Below are positions 58,533-64,000 of a stretch of DNA of 64,000 bases, in pieces (within the stretch, counting starts at the first letter, position 1; each line of letters opens with the position of its first letter). Both the position numbers and the translations under genes were made by a program. The DNA is taken from assembly GCF_020882245.1 (NCBI RefSeq), contig NC_083598.1, positions 71,119,714-71,183,713 on the forward strand. Direction: 5' to 3'. The notes beneath the pieces are model-generated. The model did no database searches and was not told the DNA's origin. It saw nothing but the letters and a program-made list of their open reading frames with translations. The DNA is from Rhopalosiphum padi (lineage: Eukaryota; Arthropoda; Insecta; Hemiptera; Aphididae).

Positions 58533-61369
58533 GACTAAGTATATTATAAATACATGTCATTTTCAGATTTAAAATTTTAACATTCGTTGTATAGGTAATA
58601 TAAAAATAATTAGAAACATCGCTATTAATTCATATTATATTTTAAATAAAATAAAACGAACTTCTTATAACTTCTAATAATATGTATACATTTTTTTTAA
58701 GTGCCATTAAAGGAATCATTTACATATAGAATAACTATTAATATTCCTCATTATTATTTTTAAATTCAATTTTATTTATAGATTTTTACGCAATAGAATA
58801 GTTTTTATTTTGTAATTAAACGTTTATAAAAATATAAATAAACAATTACTGAACAAATTATAGTTCCAATACTTTTAATGTGAAAAATACATTTTAAAAT
58901 GTTTGTAATAATGATTGATTTGTCTTGCAGTTTATCATTCAATAATACTGTTTTTTTCATTTAAATTCCACACACTATACAGGTAGTGATATAATTAATA
59001 GTGAGTAATACAATTTACATTTTGATTTAAAAATACTTTGCTAGCAATTGACATTATGCCGAACCAATAGGCTTAGTTAAATCATTATTAATTATTCATT
59101 GCAAATTAAGATATGATTACAATTTAATAATATATGTATAGAAACAATATTGCATGACTATTTTTAATGGGATAAATACACTAAATGATAAAAATGTTAA
59201 AGTAATATTTTCACTAATTACAACTTTATATAAATACGACCCGTGACAGTTGATGAATGATCGTTTAATTAAAAAAAAAAACTGCCCACTATAAAATTTA
59301 TAAAAAATGTATCGAACGCAAATTAGTTTATATCTAACTATAAATCAATATACACTGGATAGAGAAAAACTAAAATAACAGTTAATTCAAAGTTTTCAGA
59401 CATTCAAACGATAACATTTTATGCCGTCACGTAAATATAATAACACTCGAACTACTAGATATTTCAAAAAGAGAAGTACAATCGATTTTATTTGACGGCA
59501 AATTGGTTTACCGATTCTTCTGAAAACCCAATACAAAGTAGGCACCTTGCCCAATATCCACAGCGGCATTTGCATAATTATATATATATATTAAGAACAA
59601 AACAAACCAATCCAATCGTATAAAAACGTATTTGACGTTAAACGCACATACATAATATATATACTCGTTTTTATTATATTAATGGCAGAACGTACAGGTT
59701 AATATCGAATTAAAAATTATTGTATATTATTAGTATTATAATGATATTAATTAAAGTCTTACCTTGTAGAGCCACAGTCTTCGGAGACCAATTTAAAACA
59801 TCTGAAAAATATGAATTATGAAATCAATTTTGAATTAAGCACTTGGTAATTTATAATAAACAGATTTTTAAAAAACCATAAATAACAATATATAATAATA
59901 TATATGTGTGTGTTAGTACACGTACCAATAATATTATCGATAAATTTAGATAATTGTTAAAAATAATATACTGATATTTTTTACACCACAAATTAAATAA
60001 AAGCAAAATCTTACCAATTTATTAACTTTAATACAATATTATACATCGAAATTAAAGGATATCTTCTTTTGCTTCATGTATATGGATATACATCTCGACA
60101 TAGATGTCCACTATTTTATTAACGAATTAGGAGATGTCAGAACGTAAATCGCTTAACTGCAATACCCTAGAGTAGAGGTTTCCAAATTGTATGAAGCGAA
60201 CAATTTTCAAAAAGTAATTTTGTTTTAAATTAAAAAATATATACAGATACAGGAACAAACATAATAACTCGTGTCGGTAACAGAAAATGCAATATTTATG
60301 AGTGAATTTTGTTAAATATTCAGTTCATAAATATATTTTTATTTATTTTTATTACACCAGCACCGAGATACAGATGTAAAATGATTCTAAGGTATAGAAC
60401 CTATTTAAATAAAATTATACTTTTTTTATAAAAAATAAAAACTTATGTATAATATACACTTTACTCTTAGTTATCTAAAACCGAATTTAGTCACTTTAAT
60501 TGTATAAACTTTTTTCACATCGCGTAGTATTGTATATCTTAATCACCTAAATCGCTTTTCATTGATACATAATTCTGTATAACATAATTTTTACTAGAAA
60601 TTAGATCGAATGGTGTACCACCATTATATATAGTACCTATAACAGTAGAATAAATAAAAAGAAGTCGCGTTTAATGTGTTTGACGATTACACTAATGTTC
60701 TAATGTAATAACATAGAAACATAAACACCACTTTCAAACTAGATATATAACTATATTTTGAGTAAATAAAATAAAAAAAACGGTATTTTAAGATAACGTG
60801 GACTTAAAAACTTTTTGATTCTTTGCTGAGAACGTTTACATTACCAATTTTTTTTTTTTATGTTAAATTGCACGTATTTAGGGCATACCACCAATCTCAA
60901 GACTTAAAGCTAAGATATGTTATCAATTTATAATATTTTTAATTTTAATGTTTTGAGAAAAATTAAAAATTATTTATTAACAAAATAAGATATTACATTT
61001 TAATTTTTAAAATTGCTCTCCAGAAAAAAATTGTATATTTTAAAATAGCACTTTTGAACTCATGATATTGTGACGTTGGATATTATCCGTTCCTATATAT
61101 TTCTAAAGACATAATTAAAACCCACGTGCTGATTAAAATGATGTCTACATTCAAAACAACAACGAAACATCTGGCAATGACGTGGGTTGAGATCAATGTT
61201 TTCAATTAAAATCCATCGAAGCTTGTTTTATATTTTGCCGCTATCAAAATGTTCAAATTTTTTTTCTTTATTTTTGTACGCGTCAGGCTTTTGGTAGAAA
61301 AGAAACATTTTTTTTTTCACTACTCAATATAATATATTTATTATTTATACAACCAACGAAATCCACGGA
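58533..61369. other. AT-rich non-coding tract
   Basis: No gene supported. A mildly GC-raised patch at 59400-59575 has no notable frame. Confidence 0.6.
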
Positions 61370-61780
61370 AGGTATGTGTTTTTGACGTGTATTTCTCGCA
61401 AAGAGAACTCAATTATAACACACGCGTATTTTTATGGCATATACGAAGCACGGACAGCGATATTCGCACAAAAATTCGTGCTTTCTCATACACCAGCCTT
61501 CCGGCAACACCATATTATGTTTGGTCGATAAAGGAAAAAAAAATCGTATCGTAAAAATACATACAATACTATTTTTGAACTATCGAATGTTAGCTATAGC
61601 AAAGGTTTGAGGCGTTTTAAAATATCATGTCGGCAAGGAAAATAAAAATAAGCAATAACACAGTCTTTTGAACGTATTTCAATTACATAAATCGTCCAAT
61701 ATCACTGACAGTACCCACATTACCGGCACGGCACATGCACGCGACGGAATTTTTACATGAGTGGCATTGTACCAAATAGA
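61370..61780. promoter_or_regulatory. GC-raised patch with hairpin
   Basis: CpG-containing segment without long frames. AAGCACG (61446-61452) pairs with CGTGCTT (61477-61483), enclosing a second stem GCGA/TCGC. CGGCACGGCACATGCACGCGACGG lies near 61724-61747. It may be a regulatory element. Confidence 0.3.
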
Positions 61781-61964
61781 GTGTAAAGACAATATATTGC
61801 ACAACTATAAATAATCGGCACAAGATAAAGTCCGTCTTTAAATTATTAAAATCTACTTAATGTTAAATTTGAATATCCAAATATGGCAATAGTTTTTAAA
61901 CAAATTTGTAATTTTCGAATAACAGAAAATATGTATTGGTATTATTTGACAATTTCAAGTCAAG

Positions 61965-62026
61965 TTTAAACATGCAGTTTATTCACATGATTATGCAAAT
62001 CATGTGAATAAAATACTCTGTTTAAA
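61965..62026. ncRNA. 62-base hairpin with symmetric factor-site words
   Basis: TTTATTCACATGATT (61978-61992) and its exact reverse complement (61998-62012) flank a five-base loop ATGCA. Beyond a 5x6 internal loop, TTTAAACA (61965-61972) pairs with TGTTTAAA (62019-62026). Length and shape are close to a short microRNA precursor. As DNA, the stem presents TCACATGA and TCATGTGA (M-box type E-boxes) around an ATGCAAAT POU octamer (61993-62000). Which level matters is unknown, and no known microRNA matches. Confidence 0.4.
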
Positions 62027-64000
62027 GTGCACCGAAAACTTTAATTTCATACAATTATACAACTATTCCGATTGACTTTTAATAGTCCCATAAAAAGTTA
62101 AACTATTATTTGGAACAAAAAATAAATAAGTATATAATAATATAATTGTTTAATTGTGCAAAATTACACATGATAATATTACGATCATCTACATTATAAT
62201 TTATAATCATCTTGGAAGTTGTATTAACGAAAAACGATATAATTTTAACCTTCGGCCGCCTCTTGATAATAACACAATATTATCGTTGAAATACTTCAAC
62301 GTTATTTTAATTACAAAGAAGGAACTGTGCATCTTATTGTTTTAATAAATGTATATTGAATGATATAGTTTTAAAGGAATGAAATAATTCGATAACGACA
62401 TTAAACAAACTTAAAACTTTTTAACTCAAAATAATATTCGTCTTCCGGTACCTACGCAAAGATAACAATGATAATACATAATTTATTTCTTTTCTTTGTA
62501 CGGGGAGTTTTAATTTTCACTTCAAAGAGTATACATTTAATATCTATTAGTTATTAGTAATAACTTATTACACTTACAAACGCGCGCGCGTGTATAATAT
62601 TTGTATAAGATTTACTGCGGAAAACGAGGGGACGTTAACACCGTTATCGCTATTTTAATATCAATATGTGTGGCGGTGTACAGAAGAGATGCAAACCAGA
62701 TATTATAATAATATAGAAGTATACATCGTTTACTGTGGCTGTCTGTGGGGAGGGGGAGGAGTGTGAGAAATGATTAACAAAACAAAATAAACGAATTTAT
62801 TATGCACGATATACGAAAAGAGCTTTTTAAAAAGTGAAATGTTATTCAGGTGACTTAAATATATGTGTATAATATTATATGTATATACAGTGTAGTGATT
62901 TATAACATAATGGTTTTTTCGCCATTCAAATTATTCATAAAATTCATATAACTCAATACACCCCACGCAAACACTGTAGATAGGCATGTAAAATATAGGT
63001 ATATGACTATACACGGTTGAATTTTTATATACCACCCGCGATTTTACAATACAATTTGTTGACATTTTCAATTACAAACGATGTTAATACAACATTTGAA
63101 TGTTGACTAACAAAAACGATATATATTTTTTTTTGCATTATTATTATTGATATTTGAAACGAATCAAAAACTCACTGCTACCGTTCTAGTATGAAATGGA
63201 AATTGTTGAAAAGGCTTTTGTTACATTGATCTGATTCTCTGTTAATTGCACAATAATAATAATATTGTAGTTGTAATACAACTAGTACATTTTTTTTTCA
63301 AAAAACAATATGGATTTGTTTAAATTATAAAAAACGCAGTTTTAAAATATAGAATACATATAACTATTTATTTTACACCTCCGAAAACTAATAACCTATA
63401 GATTATTAATAACTTATATTTTAAATACAGTTAATTAAAAAATATATATACACTCGAGTTTTTAAAAATAACTATTTTATTGTTGGAAATTTGCAGTTTT
63501 AGCTTAAAAATATTGAAGACATTTAAAATACGCATAATTCGTAAAGTCAGCTCAAATAACTTAGACGGTTTTAAATTTTATTTTTAAATTGACTTAGTTA
63601 TATCGCATTCGATGATAATAAGTGCATAACAATAATGCACAACTAACTTTTGGGGGGTTAACAAATCGATGTTAGTGTTGAACGCCCGCGCTATTTGTAT
63701 ATCATTTCCGGATTTCTTTTTGTTCGTTGTAACGCAAAAATGATTAATGAACATTTTTTTGATCTTATCAACATATTTCTAACTATAATTGTCTAATGAA
63801 AATGAATATTAGGTGATGGCTGATTTAATTCACATTAATTGTCATTTCCTAGGGAATGATATTACAAAAATCATCATGGAATCCCCAAAGATAAATACGG
63901 TACATAGTGATATGTGATTTTCAAAATAAATTTTTATAAACAACGTATTGCTGGTATGGTATGCATTTAAACATATATTATTTTATGATTGCACAAAAAA
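62027..64000. other. AT-rich non-coding tract with GC-raised patch
   Basis: No gene supported to the window end. 62430-62770 is GC-raised and holds (CG)5 (62581-62590) and a G-rich GGGGAGGGGGAGGAG (62747-62761). Confidence 0.55.
62581..62590. repeat. (CG)5 run
   Basis: Alternating CG continuing into TGTA; such runs favour Z-DNA and are rare in AT-rich genomes. Confidence 0.9.

Overview
The window is eukaryotic, strongly A+T-rich DNA (roughly three quarters A+T by eye) with dense A/T homopolymers, (TA)n, (CA)n and (TAA)n microsatellites and scattered CpG-containing islands. The recurring TAGGTAC / GTACCTA words (for example near 3875, 11383, 13564, 20911, 25505, 31166, 36617 and 62449) are a habit of aphid genomes, so an aphid or close hemipteran is my best guess. 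That is inference from texture; no gene I can name confirms it.

I recognise no known protein family, no tRNA or rRNA, no known microRNA, no CRISPR array and no complete transposon. The longest ATG-started frame is only 129 codons. The window is best read as a long intergenic or intronic tract of a gene-poor locus. Its fabric is AT-rich DNA broken by islands richer in G+C and CpG: about 1.08-1.34, 10.2-10.9, 11.5-12.5, 13.9-14.4, 20.6-21.8, 26.0-27.2, 33.3-35.45, 41.1-41.95, 44.3-44.95, 47.03-47.9, 55.8-56.3, 58.1-58.5 and 61.4-61.8 kb. These islands hold nearly all the convincing open frames, TATA boxes, splice-like sites and G-quadruplex motifs, so they are the places to look for promoters, exons of a long-intron gene, or enhancers.

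The best coding candidate is a compact frame at 58264-58518. It begins with a textbook signal peptide, ends with a stop, and has an AATAAA nine bases later, which fits a small secreted protein. Second is the 47.0-48.8 kb segment. A strong 3' splice site there precedes two overlapping plus-strand frames, and an 11-codon reading segment starting with ATG ends exactly at a perfect GTAAGT donor (48781). This could be the 5' end of a plus-strand gene with alternative first coding exons. Other candidates are a TATA-box-led mini-frame at 26143-26311, a TATA-led 104-codon frame at 11570-11961, and several splice-site-flanked stop-free stretches (1109-1273, 16739-17066, 18039-18143, 33301-33570, 44177-44512).

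Structural DNA includes a perfect single-base-loop G-quadruplex (47366-47380), a 62-base hairpin whose stem carries two E-box/M-box sites around a POU octamer (61965-62026), a 30-bp perfect palindrome (11966-11995) and other inverted repeats. All coding calls rest on reading frame, start context and splice or poly(A) signals only. None is supported by homology, so confidences are low.
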